A DNA stretch of 64,000 nt from CAVQZC01 sp963718315 (GTDB lineage Bacteria > Actinomycetota > Thermoleophilia > Gaiellales > JAICJC01), in contig CAVQZC010000013.1 of assembly GCA_963718315.1 (NCBI GenBank), positions 700,576-764,575 of the forward strand. Direction: 5' to 3'. The notes below the pieces were generated by a model. That model saw only the letters and a program-made list of their open reading frames with translations. It made no database searches and was not told where the DNA came from. Positions 8,853 to 17,541 of the stretch are shown piece after piece (positions within the stretch are counted from its first letter, which is position 1; every line of letters starts with the position of its first letter). Made by a program: the position numbers and the translations under genes.

Positions 8853-9716
8853 CTACGACCCGGCGAAGACGGGGTAGTTCTCCTCGACCGTGCCCAGCAC
8901 GTCGGTGACGTAGCGGCCGCCGGCGCAGCCATGGCACCAGTTTGAGGCGTTGATGGCCTTGACCGTCACGATCGGGGTGGCGCAGGTGCGCAGCCGGTAC
9001 TCGATCCAGCCGTAGCCCTGCGTGTAGTAGCCCTGGTCGAGTGTGTCGACGGTCGCCTGGATGCCGTCCTCCAGCGAGGAGTAGTTGCGGACGCCGGCGC
9101 TGTTGTACTGCGTCGCACCCGACGCGGGCAACGTGGTCGCAAGCGGGTTCCACCCGGCGGTCGTGTTCTCGGCCGTCTGCCATGCGACCAGTGACGTGAG
9201 GTTGCTCTGGCAGACCGGCGCCTGGAGCGACTCGAGCAGGGCAACCGCCCATGCCCCGCGCTGGATCGAGGAGCCGGGGGGCGACGAGACGACGCTCGCG
9301 CTGCCCTCCTGCAGCAGGGGATCGGCGGCCACCAGCGCTGAGCGCTGCGCCGTCAGGCCGTCGAGCTGATCCTGCAGCGCGGCGACCTGGCCGACGAAGT
9401 CGTCCTGCTTCGCCTTCGCCACAGCGCGGGCAAGGCGCGCCTGAGCCGCGCTCAGCTGGCGCCGCACCCGCTGGAAGCCAACCCCTACCGGCTGCTGCTG
9501 CTGCTGCAGCCGCTCGACGGCATCGGTGTCGTTGGTGATCGCCCGGGAGATGCGCACCAGTCCCGCGTGCGCCTCGTGCTCCTGCGCGCTGACGGTGGAG
9601 ATCTGCGCGTCCACCGCACGCACCTGGCCGAGCGTATCGGCCCTGGCCGATGGCGCCGCCACGCCGAGCGCGACGGCGCAGGCGACGATCGCGCTCAGGC
9701 GAAGTCGGCGACTCAT
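8853..9716 (-). CDS. Secreted coiled-coil protein with lysozyme-like C-terminal domain
   Basis: 287 residues. Signal peptide (SAIVACAVALGVAAPSARA), then an Ala/Gln/Arg-rich coiled coil (about 30-130), then a C-terminal domain. That domain contains WQTAENTTAGWNPLATT, ATQYNSAGVRNYSSLEDGIQ and GYGWIEYRL, which resemble transglycosylase/lysozyme-like domains of actinobacterial and phage proteins (WAxAEGTxAxxNPLATT...FNSxGVKNY). The glutamate in AENT would be the catalytic candidate. ATG at 9716 overlaps the upstream stop by ATGA. It is the last gene of the Pst/surface operon and may trim peptidoglycan for the operon's envelope proteins (inference). Confidence 0.7.
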   Translation of the reverse strand: MSRRLRLSAIVACAVALGVAAPSARADTLGQVRAVDAQISTVSAQEHEAHAGLVRISRAITNDTDAVERLQQQQQPVGVGFQRVRRQLSAAQARLARAVAKAKQDDFVGQVAALQDQLDGLTAQRSALVAADPLLQEGSASVVSSPPGSSIQRGAWAVALLESLQAPVCQSNLTSLVAWQTAENTTAGWNPLATTLPASGATQYNSAGVRNYSSLEDGIQATVDTLDQGYYTQGYGWIEYRLRTCATPIVTVKAINASNWCHGCAGGRYVTDVLGTVEENYPVFAGS

Positions 9717-10165
9717 GGTGAGCCGCTGCCGGGCGTGACCTGGATGGCGCCGTGGAGAGTGGGCTGAGTCGTCACGTGGTAGGTGATGCTGATCGGAGTC
9801 GGCGGCGTGTAGTGGAACGTGCCGCCGGGCGGAATGAGCGGAGACGTCACGGGCTCGTGGTCGAAGATGACGCGGATCCCGTGCTGGGTGAGATTCTGCC
9901 ACGTCACCGGCGACTTCAGCAGAGAGACCAGCCACTTCGGGCGCAGCCCCGTCGCCGTGACCTGGACCGTCTGGCCGATCGCGAAGTTGGGATCGATCGT
10001 GCTCGTCGCCGCGGATGACGTCGTCGAGCCGGCCGGAGGCGGCGTAGTGCTACCCGTGCTGCCGACCGACGACGGGCCGCCGGTCGACGAGGCGCCGCTG
10101 CTACCGCAGCCGGCCGCGGCCAGCGCCAGGGCGGCGCAGGCGATCAGCAGAGCGAACCGCCTCAC
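9713..10165 (-). CDS. Lipoprotein with cupredoxin-like domain lacking the copper Cys
   Basis: 150 residues starting at GTG 10165, which overlaps the preceding stop. Signal peptide ends in the lipobox LAAAGC, followed by a Ser/Thr/Gly/Pro linker (about 22-58). The remaining domain has the plastocyanin pattern VTWQNLTQHGIRV ... PPGGTFHYTP ... ITYHVTTQPTLHGAIQV. Where copper-binding members have YxC..HPxMxG, this protein has YHVTTQPTLHG, so the Cys ligand is absent and the Met is Leu. It therefore probably retains the fold without type 1 copper. Anchored outside the membrane next to the sortase-like protein. Confidence 0.6.
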   Translation of the reverse strand: MRRFALLIACAALALAAAGCGSSGASSTGGPSSVGSTGSTTPPPAGSTTSSAATSTIDPNFAIGQTVQVTATGLRPKWLVSLLKSPVTWQNLTQHGIRVIFDHEPVTSPLIPPGGTFHYTPPTPISITYHVTTQPTLHGAIQVTPGSGSP

Positions 10166-11094
10166 ATCGTCCCCGGCAGGAACCGGTCGAGGCTCTGGAA
10201 CACCATCCATAGGGCGACCAGTATGGCTGGAGTCGTAACCAGGTGAGCCGCCAGCCGCGGCCACCGGTGGTACAGCCGGTTGGCCACCAGCACGAGCACC
10301 AGCAGCACCTGCGCCCAGAGCACGGCGAGCAGCAGCCCGAGCGGGTCGCCGGATGTGCCCTGCTCGTCGGAGCTGACCGCCACCTGTGGCCGCTTGGGCA
10401 CCCCAACCGGCTTGCCGACCAGCGACGCGGTCACGGCCACGCGGTCGGAGGATCCCGGCGTGCGGGACGTGACCAGGGTCAGCTCGCTCTTCAGCGCCGG
10501 CCCGATCACGTCGTTCTCACCCGGGGCGACAACACCCACCTTCCTCACCTTGTAGGTAAAGGCGCCCAGCCCGGTCACGGTGTGGATCTCGTCCCCCACC
10601 TTCAACGTGCTGAGGTCGCTGAACGGCCCGCCGTAGGTCAGCCGGTGAGCAAAGATCACGGAGTTGCCGAACTCACCGGGGAGCACGGATCCGGGGAGGT
10701 GCCCCGGCCCCTGCTTCAAATCCTCCGGGCTGCTGCCCTCGACCACCACCTGGCGGACACCGATGGACGGGATCCGCAGCAAGGCGACCGGCCCGGTCGG
10801 CACCGGTGCGGTCAGCGAGTCGAAGCCACCACCCTCGGCCAGCCGCTGCTGGAACTCGGGGAGCAGAGCCCGCTGGGAGCGCGCCTCGTAGACGCCGGTG
10901 AAGAAGAATTCGTAGGCCAGGAACAGGGCCAGCACCAGTCCCAGCCCGAGCAGCGCCCGGCCGAGCCAGCGCCGCAGGCGACCCTGGCCATCTGGCGCCA
11001 GCTGGACCGCCGGCGCCTGCTCCGGCGGGGCCGCGACGACCTCGGGTTCCGGCTGTTCGGCCGTGGGGCCGGGCAGATGAGTCGTGGTGCTCAT
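10162..11094 (-). CDS. Sortase-fold membrane protein with Ser in place of catalytic Cys
   Basis: 310 residues. Cytoplasmic Pro/Glu-rich N-terminus, one TM (about 44-67), a sortase domain (about 100-228), then two C-terminal TMs (about 252-273 and 284-300). The catalytic His150 is in VIFAHRLTYGGPF and the catalytic Arg218 in SSDRVAV, both as in class D/E-type sortases. The TLxTC motif reads TLVTS: residue 210 is Ser, codon TCC at 10467-10465. It is therefore probably not a standard thiol transpeptidase. It sits between two PstS-like genes upstream and a lipoprotein, with ATGA overlaps on both sides. Serine nucleophile, pseudoenzyme, or a single-base error are the alternatives. Confidence 0.8.
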   Translation of the reverse strand: MSTTTHLPGPTAEQPEPEVVAAPPEQAPAVQLAPDGQGRLRRWLGRALLGLGLVLALFLAYEFFFTGVYEARSQRALLPEFQQRLAEGGGFDSLTAPVPTGPVALLRIPSIGVRQVVVEGSSPEDLKQGPGHLPGSVLPGEFGNSVIFAHRLTYGGPFSDLSTLKVGDEIHTVTGLGAFTYKVRKVGVVAPGENDVIGPALKSELTLVTSRTPGSSDRVAVTASLVGKPVGVPKRPQVAVSSDEQGTSGDPLGLLLAVLWAQVLLVLVLVANRLYHRWPRLAAHLVTTPAILVALWMVFQSLDRFLPGTM

Positions 11095-13013
11095 CGGTGC
11101 CTCCAGCGGGGAAGCGAGAGGCTGCCCATGCGATCGGTGACAGGCGCCAGGAAGCCCATCCTGCTGCGGAGGGAGCCGCCGAACTCCAGGAACAGGCCCA
11201 CCAGAACGCCGAGCACCGCGAGCACGATCAGGGCGGGGACGATCCAGCGCGAGGCCGTCTTCACCAGCTTCGCGGTGGGCAGCGTGGGCACGGTCTTCGC
11301 CGCGGTCTGGATCACCTTCGTCGGCTGGGTGCCGCCCCCGGACGTGGAGCTGGGCGGGGGTGGAGTGGACGACGTGGGGTCCCCGCCGCTGGAAAGCGGC
11401 GGCAGTACTCCGCCCGACGTCCCGCTGCCATCTCCTGAGCCGGTGCTCGAACCGGTGCCGCTGCCATTCCCGTTGCCGTTTCCGTTGCCGTTTCCACCCG
11501 TCTTGCTGGGGGGCGGCTTCACGTGCGGGATCTTGGGGATGACGCTCTCGGTCTGCTGCACCATCGCCGGCGTCAGCGGGACGTAGCCCTGCGGCAGCGC
11601 CTGCTGGCCGCCGGTGACGGCGTACCTGAGGAACGACTGCAGGGTGCGGCCCTTCTGATAGTCGTACTTGTTGGTGGGGACGGCCGCGTAGTCGACCACG
11701 GGCATCGGGTAGTCGTTCGGATCCGTGTCCGCGTAGTTCGGGGTCACGGTGACCCCGTCGGCGTTGGTCGTCGCATGCGACAGCGCAGCCGCGATGCTGG
11801 TCGGGGTCGCGTCCACGAAGGCGCCGGAGGCGTTCTCGATCTTCGCCACGGGCAGTCCGTAGTAGGCCGCCTCACTGGAGTCGACGAACCCGATGTAGCC
11901 GACGTTGAAGTAGTCGTTGCTGTTGTTGGCCGAGTTGGGATCGGCGATCGCGTCCGCGAGCGACTCGCCGCCGACGATGGCGGCGTTCTGGGTCAGGTAG
12001 CTCAGCGGGTAGTCGTACGACGGCCCGGGCCAGCCGGCGGGCAGCGCCGAGCCGGCGGTGGCCGACAGCCAGGACGTGAACTCGTAGTTCGCCGCCGAGT
12101 GATCGCCGCGCACAAGCGGCCAGATCGCCGGCGGGAACACGTGCCCGGGGTTGAGGGTGTTGATGTCGGTGTTGCTGTGCCAGTTCTGAATCTGGCCGGT
12201 GAAGATCTGCGCCACCAGCTGCGGCGTCAGCTTCAGGTCGGTGACCTGGGCGCCCGGCTCGGACGCGGCCGCGTTCTGGTCGAAGATCTTGTAGGCGAGC
12301 ACCAGCGCCGACGACGTGATCGGGGCGTACGCGAAGGTCTTACCCTTCGCCTTCACCTGCTTCAGCTCGTCGGCACTGAACGGGTCGCCCGTGACGGCGA
12401 AGTCGTTCAGGCCGTTGATGAAGTTCTCGCGGCCGTCCTGATCGTTGGCGGAGATGTAGTTCACGCCCAGCGACTTCGGCGGCCCGCAGACGTTGACCGT
12501 CCAGCCGTACACCGCACGGTTTGCGCCGTCTGCTCCTCCGCCGGCGATCGCCGCTCCCTTCGCGACCGGACAGCCGCCGGGGGTCGGAGCGAAGGAGATC
12601 GGGATCAGCGTGCCCGACACCAGCGTGCTCTTGGTGAACACACCGAACGTGCACGGCGTCTGGTCGTCGCAGGTGAAGTGCGCTCCGCTCGCAGACCGGA
12701 TGTTGCCTTCCGAGACGGGCTCGAACATGTTTCCGGCACCCGATGCGTCGGTATACCCGTAGTCGCTGTAGAGCGCGGTGCACTGGGTGTCGACGTTGGT
12801 CGGGCTGGCGACGCACTGGCGGAAGAAGACCACCTGCAGGGGGTTGAATCCGGTCCAGGACACGTTCACGAACTGCTGGTCGCCAAGCCCTGTGCTCGGC
12901 GTGACGGTCACGCTGGGCGACGTGGCGACCGCGGGCGCGCCCGAGACCAGCAAGGCGCCGGCGGCCAGGCCCGCGGCGATCAAGACCCGTGGAAGATGGC
13001 GAGACAGGTTCAT
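11091..13013 (-). CDS. Membrane-anchored PstS-like protein with neocarzinostatin-like N-domain
   Basis: 640 residues. Signal peptide (1-30); a beta-rich N-terminal domain opening SPSVTVTPSTGLGDQQFVNV with WTGFNPLQVVFFRQC and paired Cys, resembling the neocarzinostatin-type domain; then a PstS/PBP-like domain (about 175-490). That domain contains DFAVTGDPFSADEL, YAPITSSALVLAY, LTPQLVAQIFTGQIQNW and VRGDHSAANYEFTSWL, the phosphate-binding-protein pattern. A Gly/Asn/Ser/Pro linker (about 505-585) leads to one TM (about 590-612) and a basic tail. There is no LPxTG. ATGA overlaps join it to both neighbours. Probably a surface-tethered phosphate (or oxyanion) binding protein; ligand inferred. Confidence 0.75.
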   Translation of the reverse strand: MNLSRHLPRVLIAAGLAAGALLVSGAPAVATSPSVTVTPSTGLGDQQFVNVSWTGFNPLQVVFFRQCVASPTNVDTQCTALYSDYGYTDASGAGNMFEPVSEGNIRSASGAHFTCDDQTPCTFGVFTKSTLVSGTLIPISFAPTPGGCPVAKGAAIAGGGADGANRAVYGWTVNVCGPPKSLGVNYISANDQDGRENFINGLNDFAVTGDPFSADELKQVKAKGKTFAYAPITSSALVLAYKIFDQNAAASEPGAQVTDLKLTPQLVAQIFTGQIQNWHSNTDINTLNPGHVFPPAIWPLVRGDHSAANYEFTSWLSATAGSALPAGWPGPSYDYPLSYLTQNAAIVGGESLADAIADPNSANNSNDYFNVGYIGFVDSSEAAYYGLPVAKIENASGAFVDATPTSIAAALSHATTNADGVTVTPNYADTDPNDYPMPVVDYAAVPTNKYDYQKGRTLQSFLRYAVTGGQQALPQGYVPLTPAMVQQTESVIPKIPHVKPPPSKTGGNGNGNGNGNGSGTGSSTGSGDGSGTSGGVLPPLSSGGDPTSSTPPPPSSTSGGGTQPTKVIQTAAKTVPTLPTAKLVKTASRWIVPALIVLAVLGVLVGLFLEFGGSLRSRMGFLAPVTDRMGSLSLPRWRHR

Positions 13014-14550
13014 GAACGCCTCCGGCGTGCGATCAGCGAAACGAGCGGGCCTGCGACCAGCAGCACCAGGACGACCTCGGCGAGCACCAATGGGGAGTCG
13101 GACGCCTGCACTGCGGCAGACGCCTCCTTGACGCCCTGCTTCAGCACCGCGGCCTGCTCGACGGCCGAGAGCGGGGTGATGGTAACGCCCGCGTTCGGCA
13201 GCAGCGGCGAGCTGACGGTCGTCTTGCCCGAGTGCTTGGCAGGGGTCTTGGTCTTACCGGTGGTCTTGCCACCGGAATGGGTATGTGGTGGCGGGGGTCG
13301 TGCTCCCGCCACCGCCTCCGTTGTTGGCGGGCGGCTGCACTGTGTTGCCGGTGCCGCCGCCGGAAACGCCGGAGGTGCCGCCCTGGTGCTGGCCCGCGCT
13401 GGCGCCCTCACCGGTGATGGTCGGGTTTGGACAGCCTTGCGGCGTCAGCGGCGGCGGCTTTGGCGCTCCCGGGATCCGCTCGACTGCCTGGAAGTCGTCC
13501 TTCACCAGGTTCGGTGGCAACGGCGAGTAGCCGAGTGGCGCGGCTTCCTTCTGGCCGGCGCAGGCGATGTAGATGATCCAACTGACCTAGCACGGCGCCC
13601 TTGGCCGGATCGAATCCGGCCGTCGGCGTAATGAGGTAGCTGTAGCTGGCGAGTGGATACGCTGTCGGCTCGGGTGCGTTGTATACGTCGAGCAGGTTCT
13701 GCGTGAGATCGGGATTGAGCGTCGCATGACGCAGCGCGATGGCGTCGTTCTCGGACGACGGCGCCGCGTAGTTGCCGCTGCGATTCTTGATGTACGCGGG
13801 GATCATCGAGTGCTCGTACACGTAGCCCGCCTCGACGTAGCCGATCGAGCCAGGCCCGACCGACGTGTTGGAGACGTAGTTGGCGACACCGTCCGAACCG
13901 CGCACCGCGACCGCGCCCGGGAAGTTGGGCCAGAACTGCACCGGCAGGGTCACGCTGTACTGCCTGGCGAACGGGTTCCAGTCGGCGGGATCCATATACG
14001 CCAGGTACGCGGCTAGCTTGGCGGTGGTGCCCGAGCCGTCCGACCGGATGACCGGCGTCAGGTGCTCGTTGGGGAACTTGATCCCCGGGTTGTCGGCCTC
14101 GATCGCGGGGTTCTGCCAGTTGGTGATCTTCCCGGTGTAGATCTTCGCGATCGTGCTCGCCGAGAGCCGCAGGTTGTTGATCTGGCGCCCCGAGGCGTCC
14201 TTGATGTTGTACATGAGGGCTGTGCCGCCGGCGACGTCGGGCAGGTACTGGAAGCTGCGGTGCGCGCTCTTCAGCTGCTGCACCTCGGCCGGCAGGAACG
14301 GGATCTCGGAGGCTGCGAAGTCGACCTGGCCGATGATGTAGAACTGCCGCCCGGCGGTCGAGCCGACTGCCTGGTAGTTGATGTTCAGGCCCTGGCGCGC
14401 GGCGTCCACGCGCCACTGGTCGAGCGCGATGGCAGCCCAGGTCGAGCCGGCCCCGGTGAGGGTCGGGCCGGAGGCCTGGGCTCCACCTGCCGACACCAGC
14501 AGGAGCGAGAGCCCGACGAACAGGACTGCGGCGAGGCGGCGAGGGATCAA
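13010..14550 (-). CDS. pstS: PstS-like phosphate-binding protein with C-terminal TM tail (two frameshifts)
   Basis: TTG start at 14550 overlaps the pstB stop (TTGA). Signal peptide (IPRRLAAVLFVGLSLLLVSA), then SGPTLTGAGSTWAAIALDQW and the PstS body with DFAASEIPFLPAE, ASTIAKIYTGKITNW, VIRSDGSGTTAKLAAYL and VGPGSIGYVEAGYVY, so the phosphate-binding loop is intact. A one-base insertion at about 13578 breaks the frame; it resumes as IIYIACAGQKEAAPLGYSPL. A second insertion at about 13275-13290 lies in the Gly/Thr-rich linker, after which THSGGKTTGKTKTP leads to a C-terminal TM (about LVLAEVVLVLLVAGPLVSLI) and RRRRS. Reconstructed length about 512. Indels are probably assembly errors. Confidence 0.75.
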
Positions 14551-15371
14551 CCGAACCGCCCGTGCACGTAGTCGGCCGTCCGCTCGTCGACCGGCCGCTC
14601 GAAGATCTGCTCGGTCGAGCCGGTCTCGATGATCCGCCCGGGCTGGTTCTCGCCGGCCAGGAAGAAGGCACATGACGATGCCACCCGCTGGGCCTGCTGC
14701 ATGTTGTGGGTGACGATCACGATCGTCACCTGCGACGCCAGATCGAGCACCGTCTCCTCGATCCGGCGGGTGGAGGTCGGGTCGAGCGCCGAGCAGGGCT
14801 CGTCCATCAGCAGCACCTCCGGCCGTACCGCCAGCGAGCGGGCGATGCAGAGCCGCTGCTGCTGGCCGCCCGAGAGCGCGCCGCCGGGCTGGTTGAGGCG
14901 GTTCTTGACCTCGTTCCACAGGCCGGCTCGGGTCAGGCACTCCTCTACCAGCGCGTCGTCGCGGCGCACCTTCTTACCCGACAGCGCCAGGCCGGAGACC
15001 ACGTTCTGGTAGACGGACATGGCGGGGAACGGGTTGGGCTTCTGGAAGACCATGCCGATCCGCTTGCGCACCTCGATCGGGCGCGTGCCGGGGCCGTAGA
15101 TGTCGGCGTCGTCCAGCAGCACCGAGCCCGACAGTGCCGCGCCGGGTACCAGCTCGTGCATCCGGTTCAGGATTCGCAGGAACGTCGACTTGCCGCAGCC
15201 GGACGGCCCGATCAGCGCGGACACGCGGTTGGCGTGCATGCGCAGCGACACCTGGTCGAGCACCTTGTGGCTGCCGAACCACGCGCTGACGCTGTCGGCC
15301 ACGAGGTCCTCGGGCCTGGCTGCGGCGCGCAGCTCCTGCGTCCGCTCGATGGTTTCGGTCGGTGTGCTCAT
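14547..15371 (-). CDS. pstB: Phosphate ABC transporter ATP-binding protein
   Basis: 274 residues. Walker A GPSGCGKST, the PstB-specific IGMVFQKPNPFPAMSVYQNV Q-loop, signature LSGGQQQRLCIARSLA, Walker B VLLMDEPCSALDP and H-loop VIVTHNM are all present. Start ATG at 15371 overlaps the pstA stop (ATGA). It energises phosphate uptake through PstC-PstA at the inner face of the membrane. Confidence 0.95.
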   Translation of the reverse strand: MSTPTETIERTQELRAAARPEDLVADSVSAWFGSHKVLDQVSLRMHANRVSALIGPSGCGKSTFLRILNRMHELVPGAALSGSVLLDDADIYGPGTRPIEVRKRIGMVFQKPNPFPAMSVYQNVVSGLALSGKKVRRDDALVEECLTRAGLWNEVKNRLNQPGGALSGGQQQRLCIARSLAVRPEVLLMDEPCSALDPTSTRRIEETVLDLASQVTIVIVTHNMQQAQRVASSCAFFLAGENQPGRIIETGSTEQIFERPVDERTADYVHGRFG

Positions 15372-16516
15372 GCGTCTCCTTCGTTGGCGGCAGTCGCGGG
15401 CGCCTCCATGGAGCCGCGCATGCGCCGGCCCGGTGCGGCGCGGCGGCCGATCAGGCGGGCGATCGTAAACAGGGTCAGCACCAGGATCATCAGCACCAGG
15501 CTGCCGGTCCAGGCGCGCTGCTGGACGGACGCCGTCGGCGTCTCGGTGAACAGGTGGTAGATGTAGAGCGGAAGCGCGGCCTGCGCGCCGCTGAACGGGT
15601 TCGCGTTCATGACGGAGTTGCCGAAGGCCGTCGCGATCAGCGGCGCGGTCTCGCCGATGGCTCGCGCGACGCCCAGGATGACGGCGGTGACCAGGCCGCT
15701 GCGGGCGGTGGGCAGGACGACCCCCCAGGTCGTCCGCCACTCGCTGCCTCCCAGCGCCAGCGACGCCTCGCGAAGCCCGTCAGGCACCAGCCGGAGCACC
15801 TCCTCCGAGGTGCGGGTGACGATCGGCAGCATCGAGATCGAGATTGCAATCGCGGCGGCGAAGCCGGAGAAGCCAAAGTTGATGACCCAGAACGCGTAGA
15901 CGAACAGGCCGGCGACGATGGTCGGGACGCCGCTCATCGCGTCGACGAAGATCCGCACCGGCCGTCGCAGCGGGCCGCCGATCTCGTTCAGGAAGATCGC
16001 GCACAGAAAGCCCAGCGGCACCGAGATCAGGCAGGCCAGGCCGACCTGCTCGAGTGTGCCGACGATGGCATGCGCAGCGCCGCCTGCGGTGGCAGACGAG
16101 AGCGGCCCGACGAACTCCTGGGTCTGCGTGAACAGGTGCCACGTCAGCCCCGGCAGGCCCTTGATCACGACGTAGCCGAGGATCAGCACCAGCGGCACGA
16201 CCATCGCCAGCGCGGCCGAGCCCACAACCACCGCCATCAGGCGGTCGCCGGCGAGCACCGGCCCGTCGAGCTCACGCACGACCAGCCAGTAGATCGCGAG
16301 GAACGCCGCGTAGGACGAGACCAGGAAGCCGACCGGGCCGGCGCTGTAGGGCCCGACGGTGAAGACGAGCCAGATCAGGCACAGGGCCGATCCTGCGCAG
16401 CCGGCCAGCACGCCGACATCCGGCGGGCCGAACCCACCCACGCGCCGGGGGGTGTCAGGCGCCGGCGGCACGGCCGCGATGCGGGCCGACGAGATGGGTG
16501 TGACGACGGTGGTCAA
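15368..16516 (-). CDS. pstA: Phosphate ABC transporter permease PstA
   Basis: 382 residues, about 90 longer than typical PstA because of an extra N-terminal region with two hydrophobic segments (about 27-75). The core carries the BPD_transp_1 fold with GLREASLALGGSEWRTTWGVVLP, the EAA loop that docks on PstB, and GVARAIGETAPLIATAFGN. Start is TTG at 16516, overlapping the pstC stop as TTGA, the same type of junction as pstB/pstS. Forms the membrane channel with PstC. Confidence 0.93.
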   Translation of the reverse strand: MTTVVTPISSARIAAVPPAPDTPRRVGGFGPPDVGVLAGCAGSALCLIWLVFTVGPYSAGPVGFLVSSYAAFLAIYWLVVRELDGPVLAGDRLMAVVVGSAALAMVVPLVLILGYVVIKGLPGLTWHLFTQTQEFVGPLSSATAGGAAHAIVGTLEQVGLACLISVPLGFLCAIFLNEIGGPLRRPVRIFVDAMSGVPTIVAGLFVYAFWVINFGFSGFAAAIAISISMLPIVTRTSEEVLRLVPDGLREASLALGGSEWRTTWGVVLPTARSGLVTAVILGVARAIGETAPLIATAFGNSVMNANPFSGAQAALPLYIYHLFTETPTASVQQRAWTGSLVLMILVLTLFTIARLIGRRAAPGRRMRGSMEAPATAANEGDA

Positions 16517-17493
16517 ATCTCGACTCCCTGGCCGGATCGCGACCGGCGCACGATCAGCGACGCGAAGATGTTGACGACCAGCGTCAGGACGAACAGCACC
16601 AGGCCGGACGCCATCAGCGCCTGCAGCGAGCCGTCGGCCGGGCTGGCGTCCCCGAACCGGTTCACGATGTTGGCGCCGATCGTGGTGCCGCCGGTCTGGA
16701 GCATGTGCAGCGAGATCGCAAACGAGGAGCCGAAGACCAGGGCCACGGAGATCGACTCGCCCATGGCGCGGCCGAGCGCGAGCATCGAGCCGCCGACGAT
16801 GCCGCCGCGGCCGAAGGGAAGGACGACGGTGCGGATCATCCGCCACCGGCTCCCGCCCAGCGCCAGCGCAGCCTCCTTCTCGCCCGGCGGCGTCTGCGCG
16901 AAGACCTCACGCATGACGGAGGTCGCCGTCGGCAGCAGCATCAGGCCGACGAGCACGCCGGCGAGGAACGGAGACAGGCCGAAGTAGGGGCCGGAGGTCG
17001 AGAAGATCGGGATGAAGCCGAAGTGCGAGGTCAGCCACGCGGAAAGATTCATGACGTGGGGCTGCAGCACGAAGAAGCCCCAGATGCCGTAGATCAGGCT
17101 GGGGATTGCTGCCAGCAGGTCGACCACGGTCGTGAGCGGGCCGCGCGCCCGAGGCGACGCGTACTCGGTCAGGAACAGCGCGGCCAGGAGAGCGATCGGC
17201 ACCGCCAGCACCAGCGCGATCACCGAGATCTCGACGGTGCCATAGAGCAGTGCGCCCACGCCGGCATGGCCGCCGGCGGGGTTCCAGACGGTGGTCGTGA
17301 AGAACGACAGACCGTACTGGCGGAAGGTCGACGCCGACCGCAGGAAGAGGAAGAGCCCGATCATGAACAGCACGACCAGCGTCATCAGACCGCCGGCCGT
17401 GGCGACCGTCCGGTACACCTTGTCTGCGCGCGTGCGCTCGGGGCGCACGGGGCGGGGTGCATCGGGCATCGCCGGGGCTGCTGCGACTGTCAT
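16513..17493 (-). CDS. pstC: Phosphate ABC transporter permease PstC
   Basis: 326 residues, six TMs. The EAA loop is EKEAALALGGSRWRMIRTVVLP and the PstC-typical ALGRAMGESISVALVFGSS follows. The N-terminal cytoplasmic part is Pro/Arg-rich before the first TM (about 33-52). ATG at 17493; 48 bp separate it from the stop of the PstS-like gene upstream. Partner of PstA in the transmembrane pore. Confidence 0.94.
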   Translation of the reverse strand: MTVAAAPAMPDAPRPVRPERTRADKVYRTVATAGGLMTLVVLFMIGLFLFLRSASTFRQYGLSFFTTTVWNPAGGHAGVGALLYGTVEISVIALVLAVPIALLAALFLTEYASPRARGPLTTVVDLLAAIPSLIYGIWGFFVLQPHVMNLSAWLTSHFGFIPIFSTSGPYFGLSPFLAGVLVGLMLLPTATSVMREVFAQTPPGEKEAALALGGSRWRMIRTVVLPFGRGGIVGGSMLALGRAMGESISVALVFGSSFAISLHMLQTGGTTIGANIVNRFGDASPADGSLQALMASGLVLFVLTLVVNIFASLIVRRSRSGQGVEI

Positions 17494-17541
17494 CGGGTTC
17501 TCGTCCTCTTCCTGCGGTACGGGTCAGTTACCGGCGACCGA

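Noticed and set aside
13010..13013. LPxTG sorting signals in the TM-tailed PstS-like proteins
   Set aside because: The C-terminal stalks, helices and basic tails resemble sorting signals, but no LPxTG or close variant precedes either helix.
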